Counted from the stretch's first letter, positions 1 to 4,697 are shown. The stretch: 10,191 nucleotides of DNA from Robiginitomaculum sp. (GCA_016765255.1 JAESQI010000066.1:1-10191), one strand, 5' to 3'. Translations and numbers: made by a program. The notes: generated by a model from the letters alone, not told the origin.

Positions 1-2
1 AA

Positions 3-146
3 GAAGAAAAGTTAACTACTGGTTACGATGACGATCATTATCACAGAAATGTTATACCCGCCATGAAATGCCCAAAATGTGGAAAGGCTGCGCCAACTGA
101 ATATAGACCGCTTGCGACTAAGCACGAAGCAGGGGCGGTGATTTAA
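3..146 (+). CDS. Partial small CxxC (zinc-ribbon-like) phage protein, C-terminal end
   Basis: An open frame enters from the left edge and ends at TAA 144-146, giving 47 codons without a start. An acidic/His stretch (GYDDDHYHRNVIPAM) is followed by CPKCGKAAP and the tail YRPLATKHEAGAVI. The single visible CPKC pair suggests half of a zinc knuckle, with the other ligands either the nearby histidines or cysteines in the missing N-terminus. The other two frames close within the first 30 bases, so this is the only coding option here. It abuts the next gene by one base. Short CxxC proteins ending in a YRPL-type tail are, to my memory, common in phage early regions, but I cannot assign a function. 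Confidence 0.6.
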   Translation, partial: EEKLTTGYDDDHYHRNVIPAMKCPKCGKAAPTEYRPLATKHEAGAVI

Positions 147-147
147 T

Positions 148-315
148 ATGAACACCTATAAAATCACATTTACAAGAGAATCAGGCCGAACTTGCGTAAA
201 AACCTTTTCAGGTGATAGCGATAACGAAGCTATAGAGGCTTTCGAGTTTTGGGCAGAAGGCGCTAACGAGATTCTACAATTTGAAAACTGTGAAGAGGTT
301 AAAGATGATAATTGA
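148..315 (+). CDS. Small hypothetical phage protein (55 aa)
   Basis: It starts at ATG 148 behind the G-rich stretch GGGGCGGTGA (132-141) and stops at TGA 313-315. The product is soluble and acidic: MNTYKITFTRES, then an SDNEAIEAF segment and a WAEGANEIL segment. The pattern of a short beta-hairpin start (xYKITFxxxSG) followed by an S-x-x-EA-x-x-aromatic helix is typical of small beta-alpha phage proteins, and the gene at 2249 follows the same pattern. It overlaps the next gene by 11 bases. Function unknown. It is called because the start site, ribosome binding site and tight packing are all consistent. Confidence 0.6.
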   Translation: MNTYKITFTRESGRTCVKTFSGDSDNEAIEAFEFWAEGANEILQFENCEEVKDDN

Positions 316-421
316 AGCATCAATCATAATGGTAAAAGGTTTAGTTTTAATCGGGCTAGTCTGCTATGCATCAAGCGCATGTACTGCAATAGTCGAAGAT
401 CAAACAAAGGTGATGAAATGA
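305..421 (+). CDS. Micro-protein with one membrane segment (38 aa)
   Basis: ATG 305 overlaps the tail of the preceding gene, with GAAGAGG (293-299) as ribosome binding site; TGA is at 419-421. Residues 8-24 (IMVKGLVLIGLVCYASS) form one hydrophobic helix, followed by SACTAIVEDQTKVMK. Most simply it is a small single-pass membrane peptide. Cys26 lies in SSAC, a poor match to a lipobox, so lipidation is doubtful. The ATGA overlap (418-421) with the next gene suggests coupled translation. Function unknown. Confidence 0.5.
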   Translation: MIIEASIIMVKGLVLIGLVCYASSACTAIVEDQTKVMK

Positions 422-573
422 TCAGATTTACATTATGGTTTTTAGTTTGGGCGTTAACTTTGTTTTCAGCTGATATTTCTGTTACGTACAGCGATGGATT
501 AAAAATCGAATTTAAAGGATGGTGGGCGCATTTTGAAAGCTGGATAAAAAAGCAATTTAAGGAAACTGAATGA
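418..573 (+). CDS. Small membrane-anchored or exported protein (51 aa)
   Basis: The frame is open from an ATG at 379, but ATG 418 is preferred: it has AAAGGTGATG just upstream and forms an ATGA overlap with the previous stop. The product begins MIRFTLWFLVWALTLFSADI, a hydrophobic N-terminal helix of about 17 residues that could be a signal anchor. It continues with an amphipathic Trp-rich part (EFKGWWAHFESWIKKQF). Together with the 305 gene it makes a pair of tiny coupled membrane proteins. A signal peptide with cleavage near FSA is possible. Function unknown; it ends in another ATGA overlap with the gene at 570. Confidence 0.55.
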   Translation: MIRFTLWFLVWALTLFSADISVTYSDGLKIEFKGWWAHFESWIKKQFKETE

Positions 574-734
574 AAAACCTATTACTAGAAGAATTCAAAG
601 TATGGCTAGAAGAAAACAATTACGGCTTTGTTACAACTCCGCTTAATACCAAGCATTCAGCAATGTTTCATGTTTGGAACGCGGCAATTAAGATTGGATT
701 TGATCGCGGTGTTTCGGCTGTTAAGAAATGCTAA
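570..734 (+). CDS. Small hypothetical phage protein (54 aa)
   Basis: ATG 570 overlaps the previous TGA (571-573), with AAGGAAA (559-565) as a weak ribosome binding site; TAA is at 732-734. The product is MKNLLLEEFKVWLEENNYGF, a linker containing NTKHSAMFH, then VWNAAIKIGFDRGVSAVKKC. An F-x-x-W near the N-terminus and a WNAA-type helix near the end recall the many short phage proteins with the pattern 'FxxWxxxx...xxWxAGxxAG', whose role is unknown. It overlaps the next gene by 7 bases. Confidence 0.55.
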   Translation: MKNLLLEEFKVWLEENNYGFVTTPLNTKHSAMFHVWNAAIKIGFDRGVSAVKKC

Positions 735-928
735 TACGTGACCTAACAATAACTATGGCGATAGCTGCTTATTCACACTCAGAGCCAGATAAACAGGTTG
801 TAAGGATGGCTAAGCGGTATAGACGCAAATGTATAAGCTCTAAAGATAAACGCACGCTACGCAGGATTATAGAAAGCTCTAAGCCTGCTTATCTTGTAAC
901 AATAACTCATGAGGTGGTAAGTAAATGA
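728..928 (+). CDS. Small basic hypothetical protein (66 aa)
   Basis: ATG 728 lies inside the end of the previous gene. The upstream GTTAAGAA is a weak ribosome binding site, so translation is probably coupled. The N-terminal 16 residues (MLIRDLTITMAIAAYS) are mildly hydrophobic. The centre is strongly basic (RMAKRYRRK, then SSKDKRTLRRI), and the tail is IIESSKPAYLVTITHEVVSK. A basic helical centre would suit nucleic-acid binding, but no known domain is recognisable. Its TGA (926-928) overlaps the ATG of the O-like gene, so it lies immediately upstream of the replication genes. Confidence 0.55.
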   Translation: MLIRDLTITMAIAAYSHSEPDKQVVRMAKRYRRKCISSKDKRTLRRIIESSKPAYLVTITHEVVSK

Positions 929-1341
929 AAGTGTCAGATGAGATATTTAAAGAATTGTTTGAGTCGTTCTGGCTAGCAGGAATGGTTAAAGTTAAAAAGA
1001 AGAATGCTAGATTGGCGTTTTACAAGATCATTAAAGCTCAGCATCTTCCGCATACCTTTACAAAGATGTTAATTGGGGATATTGAAAAGCGGTTAGAGAT
1101 TGGACAATTTGGATTTTCATCACTGCATCCAACAAGCTACCTAAACGGGGAAAGGTGGGAGGATGAATACAGAGGTCAAGTAAATGAAACACATAAGCAA
1201 AGTAATCAGTCATTCTCAGATACAGTCACCGGACAGGCAGCCAGAGCAAGAGAGCGACTTAGATCTGCCAACAGCGGAGTATGTGGAGACAATACTAGAG
1301 CTATACGAAGCATTGGCAATTCTTTTTCAGAGTCAATGTAG
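925..1341 (+). CDS. Homologue of the C-terminal region of O-type phage replication proteins (138 aa)
   Basis: ATG 925 follows GAGGTGGT (910-917) and forms an ATGA overlap with the previous gene. Residues 12-34 (FESFWLAG...KKKNARLAFYKI) and 45-82 (FTKMLIGDIEKRL...HPTSYLNGERWEDE) match, from memory, the conserved end of phage O-like and other initiator proteins: 'FWxxYPxKxxKxxAxxAF ... hPxTYLNgxrWxDE'. The winged-helix origin-binding half normally found before this region is absent, so this is a stand-alone C-terminal module. The tyrosine-proline of the usual FWxxYP motif is also lost. The last 52 codons (1184-1341) overlap the P-like gene in another frame; the tail there (TGQAARARERLRSANSG) resembles tails of O-type proteins, so the overlap may be truly dual-coding. 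Expected role: recruiting the helicase loader to the origin, by analogy with lambda O-P. Confidence 0.65.
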   Translation: MKVSDEIFKELFESFWLAGMVKVKKKNARLAFYKIIKAQHLPHTFTKMLIGDIEKRLEIGQFGFSSLHPTSYLNGERWEDEYRGQVNETHKQSNQSFSDTVTGQAARARERLRSANSGVCGDNTRAIRSIGNSFSESM

Positions 1342-1654
1342 GAGTCAAGGCTTAATTATTTACGAAGACGAAGATAAGGGGATTTACTCGGAAACTTTTA
1401 AAAAGTGGTGCTATAAACTGCATAAAGCAGGCATCACAAGAAAAGATATGCGTAGGGGTATGAGTCATTTAGAGGCCGCTAAAAGGGATGCGGTGAGAAC
1501 TGGCAATGAAATATGGCCCCCTGATTTCGCCTCATTTATAGGTCATTGTAAGCCCAAACTAGGGCGAATGTGGAAAAGCCTGCCTAAGCCGCAAATAGAT
1601 AAAGAAGAAAACTCAAGGCGGTGGAAAGCGTTAATAGCAGACATGAAGAAATAA
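1184..1654 (+). CDS. Lambda P-like replication protein (putative helicase loader), short
   Basis: ATG 1184 is preceded by AGAGGT (1171-1176). The first residues MKHI match the MKNI start of lambda P as I recall it, and the distance to the helix YVETILELYEALAILF (33-48) is close to that before the corresponding lambda P segment. Residues 70-124 (ETFKKWCYKLHKAGIT, then MRRGMSHLE, then WPPDFASFIGHCKP) follow the lambda P pattern 'RRQWVLAFRENGIT..Q.NAGM........LPSPGQFVAWC'. Lambda P loads host DnaB onto the O-marked origin. This product has 156 residues against about 233 in lambda P and lacks most of the C-terminal part, ending in a basic tail (RRWKALIADMKK). It may be a minimal loader or may use another partner. 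A GTG at 1283 is an alternative start but would lose the lambda-like N-terminus. Confidence 0.65.
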   Translation: MKHISKVISHSQIQSPDRQPEQESDLDLPTAEYVETILELYEALAILFQSQCRSQGLIIYEDEDKGIYSETFKKWCYKLHKAGITRKDMRRGMSHLEAAKRDAVRTGNEIWPPDFASFIGHCKPKLGRMWKSLPKPQIDKEENSRRWKALIADMKK

Positions 1655-1672
1655 AATATATAAGGGGAAGTT

Positions 1673-1906
1673 ATGAAAGGTTCAGAAAGAATCTGTGAGC
1701 TTAACGGCTGTAATAATTTAATTATAAGCAAAAAGAAGTCAGCTAGAACATGTTCGAATGATTGTGGCTACGCGCTAAGGTCAGAAGAATTTAAAGGCGG
1801 CAATAGAGGTGATGGTAATCCATTAAATTCAAGCTCAAACGAATTGATAAGAATGATTAACAAGTTCTTACTAGTGAAGCCAAGGGGAATATATGAAAGC
1901 GTGTGA
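1673..1906 (+). CDS. Small zinc-ribbon protein, single unit (77 aa)
   Basis: ATG 1673 follows AAGGGGAAG (1661-1669). Four cysteines (C8, C13, C27, C31) form a C-x4-C-x13-C-x3-C cluster within ICELNGC...ARTCSNDCGYALR, which reads as one zinc-binding unit. A polar linker (EFKGGNRGDGNPLNSSS) leads to the hydrophobic helix ELIRMINKFLLVK (57-69). The next gene carries a clearly related unit (SAKTCSRSCGSKLR) and the same tail type (ELVLIINKFLLAN), so the two are paralogues. A DNA- or RNA-binding role is plausible from the fold type but is inference. The gene overlaps the next one by 14 bases. Confidence 0.65.
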   Translation: MKGSERICELNGCNNLIISKKKSARTCSNDCGYALRSEEFKGGNRGDGNPLNSSSNELIRMINKFLLVKPRGIYESV

Positions 1907-2219
1907 TATGTGCGATAAAGAATTTAAACCGGTTAACACTAATAATTACATTCCTCAGTTGCGATGCTCTAAGGAGTGCAAGAGCACAGCACAGAAGATA
2001 TACGATAAGAAGAAAAGGGAAATAATAATTAAATGCGCTACATGCGGCAATGACTTTATTAAAAAGCACGGCTCAGCAAAGACCTGCTCAAGAAGTTGCG
2101 GATCAAAATTAAGAGAAAAGGATAAAGTTAGGACAGAGAAAAGAAAGCCGGAAGCAGGAAGCGAATTAGTTTTGATAATTAACAAATTTCTGCTTGCTAA
2201 TACTTGTAAGGTAAACTAA
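1893..2219 (+). CDS. Double zinc-ribbon protein (108 aa)
   Basis: ATG 1893 lies inside the end of the previous gene behind CAAGGGGAAT (1881-1890). Two cysteine units are visible: C4-C7 with C25-C29 (C-x2-C-x17-C-x3-C) and C48-C51 with C65-C69 (C-x2-C-x13-C-x3-C). A Lys-rich linker (KIYDKKKREIIIK) joins them. The second unit plus the tail helix ELVLIINKFLLAN (91-103) matches the whole of the preceding protein, so this looks like that protein with an extra N-terminal ribbon. The protein is strongly basic between and after the ribbons, compatible with nucleic-acid binding. Related 'CxxC...TCSxxC' small proteins are frequent in phage early regions; the specific function is unknown. Confidence 0.7.
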   Translation: MKACDMCDKEFKPVNTNNYIPQLRCSKECKSTAQKIYDKKKREIIIKCATCGNDFIKKHGSAKTCSRSCGSKLREKDKVRTEKRKPEAGSELVLIINKFLLANTCKVN

Positions 2220-2221
2220 GC

Positions 2222-2235
2222 TTAAGTTAACTTAA
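2222..2235 (+). repeat. 14-bp perfect palindrome in an intergenic gap
   Basis: TTAAGTTAACTTAA reads identically on both strands. It lies in the 29-base gap between the zinc-ribbon gene (stop at 2217-2219) and the gene at 2249, just ahead of the Shine-Dalgarno AAGGGGG. It has no loop and no following T run, so it is not a classic terminator. It could be an operator half-site pair or simply chance in AT-rich DNA. Confidence 0.4.
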
Positions 2236-2248
2236 TAAGGGGGTTAAG

Positions 2249-2407
2249 ATGAACAGATACGAGATAAACTACATCGAAGATAAGAAGTCAGGAACAATTC
2301 AAATAACGGCTGATTCAGGGAAGGAAGCACATAAGAAGTTTAAGGATAGTGATAAGTGGGCGTGCGTCATAGTATCAATAATTCCGATGGGTGCTAATGA
2401 TGAATGA
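2249..2407 (+). CDS. Small hypothetical phage protein (52 aa)
   Basis: ATG 2249 follows AATAAGGGGGTTAAG, a strong ribosome binding site; TGA is at 2405-2407. The product begins MNRYEINYIEDKKSGTIQI, continues TADSGKEAHKKF, and ends with a hydrophobic strand (WACVIVSIIPMG). The strand-helix layout with an S-x-x-EA-x-x-x-F helix parallels the gene at 148, and such beta-beta-alpha-beta micro-proteins are common in phages. Function unknown. The next gene's start lies within its last codons. Confidence 0.6.
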   Translation: MNRYEINYIEDKKSGTIQITADSGKEAHKKFKDSDKWACVIVSIIPMGANDE

Positions 2408-2588
2408 TGCGCAAATTCAAGCTCACATAAGCTACCAGAAAAAGAAAATAAAGGCGTGGCAGAAAGACTGGCAGACAGCGTTTGACGCAGGATTATCAGG
2501 AAGAATACTTACCGATTATGACCTGAGAATAAAAACAACTGAATCGTCATTATCTGATTTCATGGACGTGTTGAATAATGAAGATTGA
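2397..2588 (+). CDS. Small hypothetical helical protein (63 aa)
   Basis: The frame is open from a GTG at 2391, but ATG 2397 (or ATG 2400 directly after it) is the more likely start, with a weak GATGGG upstream and probable coupling to the gene at 2249. The product starts MMNDAQIQAHISYQKKKIKAWQ and is almost entirely predicted helix, with alternating charged residues (KDWQTAFDAG..., DYDLRIKTTESSLSDFMDVL). It could be a short coiled coil or dimeric helical hairpin. It overlaps the DUF1367 gene by 11 bases. Function unknown. Confidence 0.55.
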   Translation: MMNDAQIQAHISYQKKKIKAWQKDWQTAFDAGLSGRILTDYDLRIKTTESSLSDFMDVLNNED

Positions 2589-3018
2589 AATGATTAAACA
2601 GGCTGGCGGCTTATTCACTCCATTCAATGATATGGAGCATGAGAAGACTATCAGGTTTAAAACAGGTGAGCTGTACAGCGTTGAGGTTAAGCATACGAGG
2701 AATTACCAGTTTCATAAGATGGTATTCTCATTCTTTAACTTTTGCTTTCTTCATTGGTCTACTGATCACATAACTAGCAATGATATTGTTAAGCAGTTTC
2801 AAATATTCAGAGAGCACTTAACGGTGCTAGCTGGATACTATGAAGAGTTCTATAACATCAAAGGCGAGATAAGAATAGAGGCTATGTCTATATCTTACGG
2901 GTCGATGGAACAAGCAGATTTTGAAACGCTGTATAAAGATCTGATTAACGCAGCAATGAAGCACATATTTAAAAGCACAGATGAAAACACATATAACCAG
3001 CTATTGAGCTATTTTTAA
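2578..3018 (+). CDS. DUF1367 family phage protein (146 aa)
   Basis: ATG 2578 lies in the end of the preceding gene. The start MKIEMIKQAGGLFTPFND, followed by KTGELYSVEVKHTRNYQFHK and FFNFCFLHW, matches the DUF1367 pattern I remember from lambdoid phages ('IKxxGGxLxPxxxxxxxxLxxxKxGxxxxxxxxxxRNxxxHrkfFaLlxlgfxyW'). The C-terminal half (FYNIKGEIRIEAMSISYGSMEQADFETLYKDL) also fits the family's 'SISFxxMxexeFxxLYkx' block. The length is near or slightly below that of usual members. DUF1367 genes typically sit between the replication genes and ninG, as here. A member in the E. coli DLP12 prophage (YbcN, if memory serves) has been called a DNA base-flipping protein, but no function is shown by this sequence. 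Confidence 0.8.
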   Translation: MKIEMIKQAGGLFTPFNDMEHEKTIRFKTGELYSVEVKHTRNYQFHKMVFSFFNFCFLHWSTDHITSNDIVKQFQIFREHLTVLAGYYEEFYNIKGEIRIEAMSISYGSMEQADFETLYKDLINAAMKHIFKSTDENTYNQLLSYF

Positions 3019-3037
3019 TCATTAAGGGGAGAGGGTA

Positions 3038-3244
3038 ATGGAATGGATAAAGGAAGAAGTTAAAAGCATCATGGATCATCAGGTGGGATCAACAGTGCTA
3101 ATTAAATTCAATAATAATATAAACGGCATTACTGCTGATAACGGTGAATCTATCGATATATCGTGGATAAGAGTTAAAGGAAAAATATACGCAACGTCAG
3201 GCACCTACACAGCAGAAGAAATAAAAGAGTGGGCAGTTATATAA
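3038..3244 (+). CDS. Small hypothetical protein (68 aa)
   Basis: ATG 3038 follows GGGGAGAGGG (3026-3035), an excellent ribosome binding site. The product starts MEWIKEEVKSIMDHQVGSTV, then strands (LIKFNNNINGITAD, SIDISWIRVKGKIYATSG) and a short acidic helix (TAEEIKEWAVI) at the end. It is soluble, acidic and mostly beta. No family recognised. It is flanked by 19- and 27-base gaps that hold only ribosome binding sites. Confidence 0.6.
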   Translation: MEWIKEEVKSIMDHQVGSTVLIKFNNNINGITADNGESIDISWIRVKGKIYATSGTYTAEEIKEWAVI

Positions 3245-3261
3245 ATAAACATATTATGCCG

Positions 3262-3275
3262 AGGGGGTTATATGA
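3262..3275 (+). promoter_or_regulatory. Translation-start cassette AGGGGGTTATATGA, copy 1
   Basis: This 14-mer holds the Shine-Dalgarno and start codon of the 3272 gene. The identical 14 bases occur at 3525-3538 for the next gene. The GGGGG core is shared with several other starts in the window (2249, 3949, 4698, 5012). Confidence 0.6.
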
Positions 3276-3526
3276 GTGTAGGCGGAGAGGTTACAGAAGT
3301 AATTGTTCAAGATGGACGGGTTTATATCGATACAGATGACAGCGGCGACAAGTGCGCGATATTTGTTGAAAAGGATAAAAACTCTGTTCAGGTTAAGCTA
3401 AACGATGTTGTTTGGTGGCAGGGATATAGAGCTTTTTGGACAACGGCAGATAGAAAAACAGTAGTCGAGCGAACTTTATTTAGACGCGGAACATCTGGCG
3501 TGAGTCGGCCAACCAAAACAGCATAG
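3272..3526 (+). CDS. Conserved phage protein with WWQG motif (84 aa)
   Basis: ATG 3272 is set by the strong site AGGGGG. The product begins MSVGGEVTEVIVQDGRVYID, then GDKCAIFVE (26-33), VVWWQGYRAFWTTADR (47-61) and ends RRGTSGVSRP. The order 'VTEVxxxxxxVYVDT ... CAIYVE ... DxxWWQGxxAxWTP ... RxGxSGVxRP' is one I recognise from many short phage proteins of unknown function. The beta-rich pattern suggests a small barrel, but no biochemical role is known to me. The next gene starts 8 bases after its stop with an identical start cassette. Confidence 0.65.
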   Translation: MSVGGEVTEVIVQDGRVYIDTDDSGDKCAIFVEKDKNSVQVKLNDVVWWQGYRAFWTTADRKTVVERTLFRRGTSGVSRPTKTA

Positions 3527-3538
3527 GGGGTTATATGA
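3525..3538 (+). promoter_or_regulatory. Translation-start cassette AGGGGGTTATATGA, copy 2
   Basis: Exact repeat of the 14 bases at 3262-3275. Its first two bases (3525-3526) are the end of the TAG stop codon of the previous gene, and it supplies the Shine-Dalgarno and ATG of the 3535 gene. Confidence 0.6.
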
Positions 3539-3702
3539 AATATTTATCAGGTTATGAGGTAGATGGTCATTACTATCGACTATGGAGAATCGTGTTTTGT
3601 AAAACGACCTTTAACAATTTCTTTTATGGTCAAGGTACAGCACGAAAAATAGTATGGCGGTTTTACTGGATTACGCCGTTTAAACAGCATAGGAGTAACT
3701 AG
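3535..3702 (+). CDS. Small aromatic-rich basic protein (55 aa)
   Basis: ATG 3535 follows AGGGGG with 4 bases between; TAG is at 3700-3702. The product starts MKYLSGYEVDGHYYRLWRIV and is very rich in Tyr, Phe and Trp (FCKTTFNNFFYGQG, IVWRFYWITPF) with many Arg and Lys. No hydrophobic stretch is long enough for a clear membrane span, though residues 42-51 are strongly aromatic. No family recognised. It ends two bases before the next ATG. Confidence 0.55.
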   Translation: MKYLSGYEVDGHYYRLWRIVFCKTTFNNFFYGQGTARKIVWRFYWITPFKQHRSN

Positions 3703-3704
3703 GT

Positions 3705-3887
3705 ATGGATAGGGAATTAAATAGCTGGTATTGGGTTACACATCCGCATGAAGGCGATGTTTGGTATCCTGTCTTTGTTGATAACGAAGGCGGATATGTT
3801 ATGGCGGGTCAGGTTGAAGATAAGAAAATGATGGATCAACTTACTTGGCAAAAAGCGGTAATGCCTGAACAGGAAGCAAACACATGA
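3705..3887 (+). CDS. Small hypothetical protein with WYWV motif (60 aa)
   Basis: ATG 3705 follows AGGAG (3691-3695) at 9 bases. The product begins MDRELNSWYWVTHPHEGDVW, then YPVFVDNEGGYVMAGQ and a C-terminal helix with WQKAVMPEQEANT. The layout 'xYWVxxxxxxxWxPxxxxxxxGxxxxxGxxx...PE' recalls small phage proteins with a minimal beta-sheet of the DUF551-like type, but I cannot confirm membership. Its TGA overlaps the start of a 21-codon frame as ATGA. Confidence 0.55.
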   Translation: MDRELNSWYWVTHPHEGDVWYPVFVDNEGGYVMAGQVEDKKMMDQLTWQKAVMPEQEANT

Positions 3888-3949
3888 CAGGATATGAAGC
3901 AATATGCGCGGCGGTGGTATTGATGTTATTTATTAAGGGGGTGGTGTAA
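3884..3949 (+). CDS. Putative 21-residue hydrophobic micro-protein
   Basis: ATG 3884 overlaps the previous stop as ATGA, has AGGAAG (3871-3876) upstream, and its TAA (3947-3949) shares its last base with the ATG of the next gene. The peptide begins MTGYEAICAAVVLMLFIKG and is one continuous hydrophobic helix. The precise coupling at both ends argues for a real gene, or at least for ribosomes running through. Its very short length keeps the call uncertain: it may serve only to couple translation. Confidence 0.4.
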   Translation: MTGYEAICAAVVLMLFIKGVV

Positions 3950-4155
3950 TGAGTGAAGAAATGAGTTTGGAAGAGACGCAGAGGTTACAAAAGCTAAAAG
4001 ATACGCTCGTAGATATAGAAAAAAACTACATAAGGTTCCAGGCTGAAAACAAAAGAATGCGCGAAGCTTTAAACGTCATACAAAAAGTGGCAATGATTCG
4101 AGGCGATCACGTTACAGTTGAGCTGACAGAAAAAGCTTTAAACGCTAACACATAA
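3949..4155 (+). CDS. Small coiled-coil protein (68 aa)
   Basis: ATG 3949 follows AAGGGGGTGGTG (3935-3946) and shares one base with the previous TAA. The product begins MSEEMSLEETQRLQKLKDTL and continues VDIEKNYIRFQAENKRMREAL, with regular hydrophobic positions giving heptad-like repeats across residues 7-47, so a coiled-coil dimer is likely. The C-terminus is VIQKVAMIRGDHVTVELTEKALNANT. No specific family recognised; short coiled-coil proteins of this type are frequent in phage accessory regions. Confidence 0.6.
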   Translation: MSEEMSLEETQRLQKLKDTLVDIEKNYIRFQAENKRMREALNVIQKVAMIRGDHVTVELTEKALNANT

Positions 4156-4184
4156 ATCAAGATGTTGAATGAGGGGATTATGAA

Positions 4185-4409
4185 ATGCCGAAAGAGAAAA
4201 TGAACATTTTTATGAAAGCGGAGGTTAACACTCTTGCTGCAAACTTCTATCAAATGGGCGGTAGGAAATTCATGGGGGATTTGGACTTTTCAAAATCAAC
4301 ACACCCTGAAGAATACGGTGTATGGAATCAGGCGTTGGTAGCGTTCGCCTTCATCAAAAAAGAAGACTGGTTTTTGACATTCCAGGTTAGAAATAAGCTC
4401 AAATTCTAA
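4185..4409 (+). CDS. Hypothetical protein (74 aa)
   Basis: ATG 4185 lies 8 bases after GAGGGG (4171-4176). A competing ATG at 4180 reads only 7 codons before a stop, so 4185 is the start. The product begins MPKEKMNIFMKAEVNTLAAN, then FYQMGGRKFMGDLDFSKSTH, and VWNQALVAFAFIKKEDWFLTF toward the end. The last third is hydrophobic and aromatic but interrupted by charges, so it is probably a soluble core. No family recognised. Confidence 0.55.
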   Translation: MPKEKMNIFMKAEVNTLAANFYQMGGRKFMGDLDFSKSTHPEEYGVWNQALVAFAFIKKEDWFLTFQVRNKLKF

Positions 4410-4418
4410 ACACACCGG

Positions 4419-4426
4419 CCCTAGGG
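4419..4426 (+). repeat. CCCTAGGG palindrome in a gap
   Basis: An 8-base perfect palindrome containing CCTAGG lies in the 49-base gap between the genes at 4185 and 4459. It is G+C-rich in otherwise AT-rich DNA. It has no T run and no extended stem, so no terminator is claimed. Confidence 0.25.
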
Positions 4427-4458
4427 TCTCAATAAGTATTGGAGAGGAGAGAGTAAAA

Positions 4459-4638
4459 GTGAAAAAGAATCTAATAATGTTTTTCGTGAAATTAAGATGG
4501 TTATATTTTCACATTAGCCCGCGTTACGTAAAGTTTGGTATGGGTGGCGGTAGTAATGAGTATCACTTTCAGAATATGAAAAAGAATACGATTCACAGCA
4601 ATTTTGTATGGATTGAAGATCCAGACTGGGACGTTTAA
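4459..4638 (+). CDS. Hypothetical protein with GTG start (59 aa)
   Basis: GTG 4459 is chosen because GGAGAGGAGAG (4441-4451) lies just upstream and no ATG fits; TAA is at 4636-4638. The product starts (M)KKNLIMFFVKLRWLYFHISP, an aromatic basic N-terminus, then RYVKFGMGGGSNEYHF, and ends acidic (VWIEDPDWDV). The hydrophobic start is broken by Lys and Arg, so a membrane span is doubtful. No family recognised. The 59 bases that follow hold only the next gene's ribosome binding site and an AT-rich run (4666-4680). Confidence 0.5.
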   Translation: MKKNLIMFFVKLRWLYFHISPRYVKFGMGGGSNEYHFQNMKKNTIHSNFVWIEDPDWDV

Positions 4639-4697
4639 ACATCATGCAGGCATAACAGTGTCTACTAAATATTAATTGATATGGGAAGGGGGTGAGA

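Noticed and set aside
379..417. Upstream ATG extension of the 418 gene
   Set aside because: It would add 13 polar residues ahead of a hydrophobic N-terminus and has no ribosome binding site; ATG 418 has a Shine-Dalgarno and an ATGA coupling.
305..421. Lipoprotein signal in the 38-residue peptide (SSAC)
   Set aside because: The position -3 residue is Ser and the mature part would be only 13 residues; a plain membrane helix explains the sequence better.
4180..4203. ATG 4180 with a 7-codon frame before the 4185 gene
   Set aside because: It uses the same Shine-Dalgarno as ATG 4185 and ends at once; at most a competing start.
4639..4697. Possible promoter in the 59-base gap before the winged-helix gene (AT-rich AAATATTAATTGATAT)
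   Set aside because: No convincing -35/-10 pair at 16-18 base spacing was found. The run is AT-rich, like much of the window.
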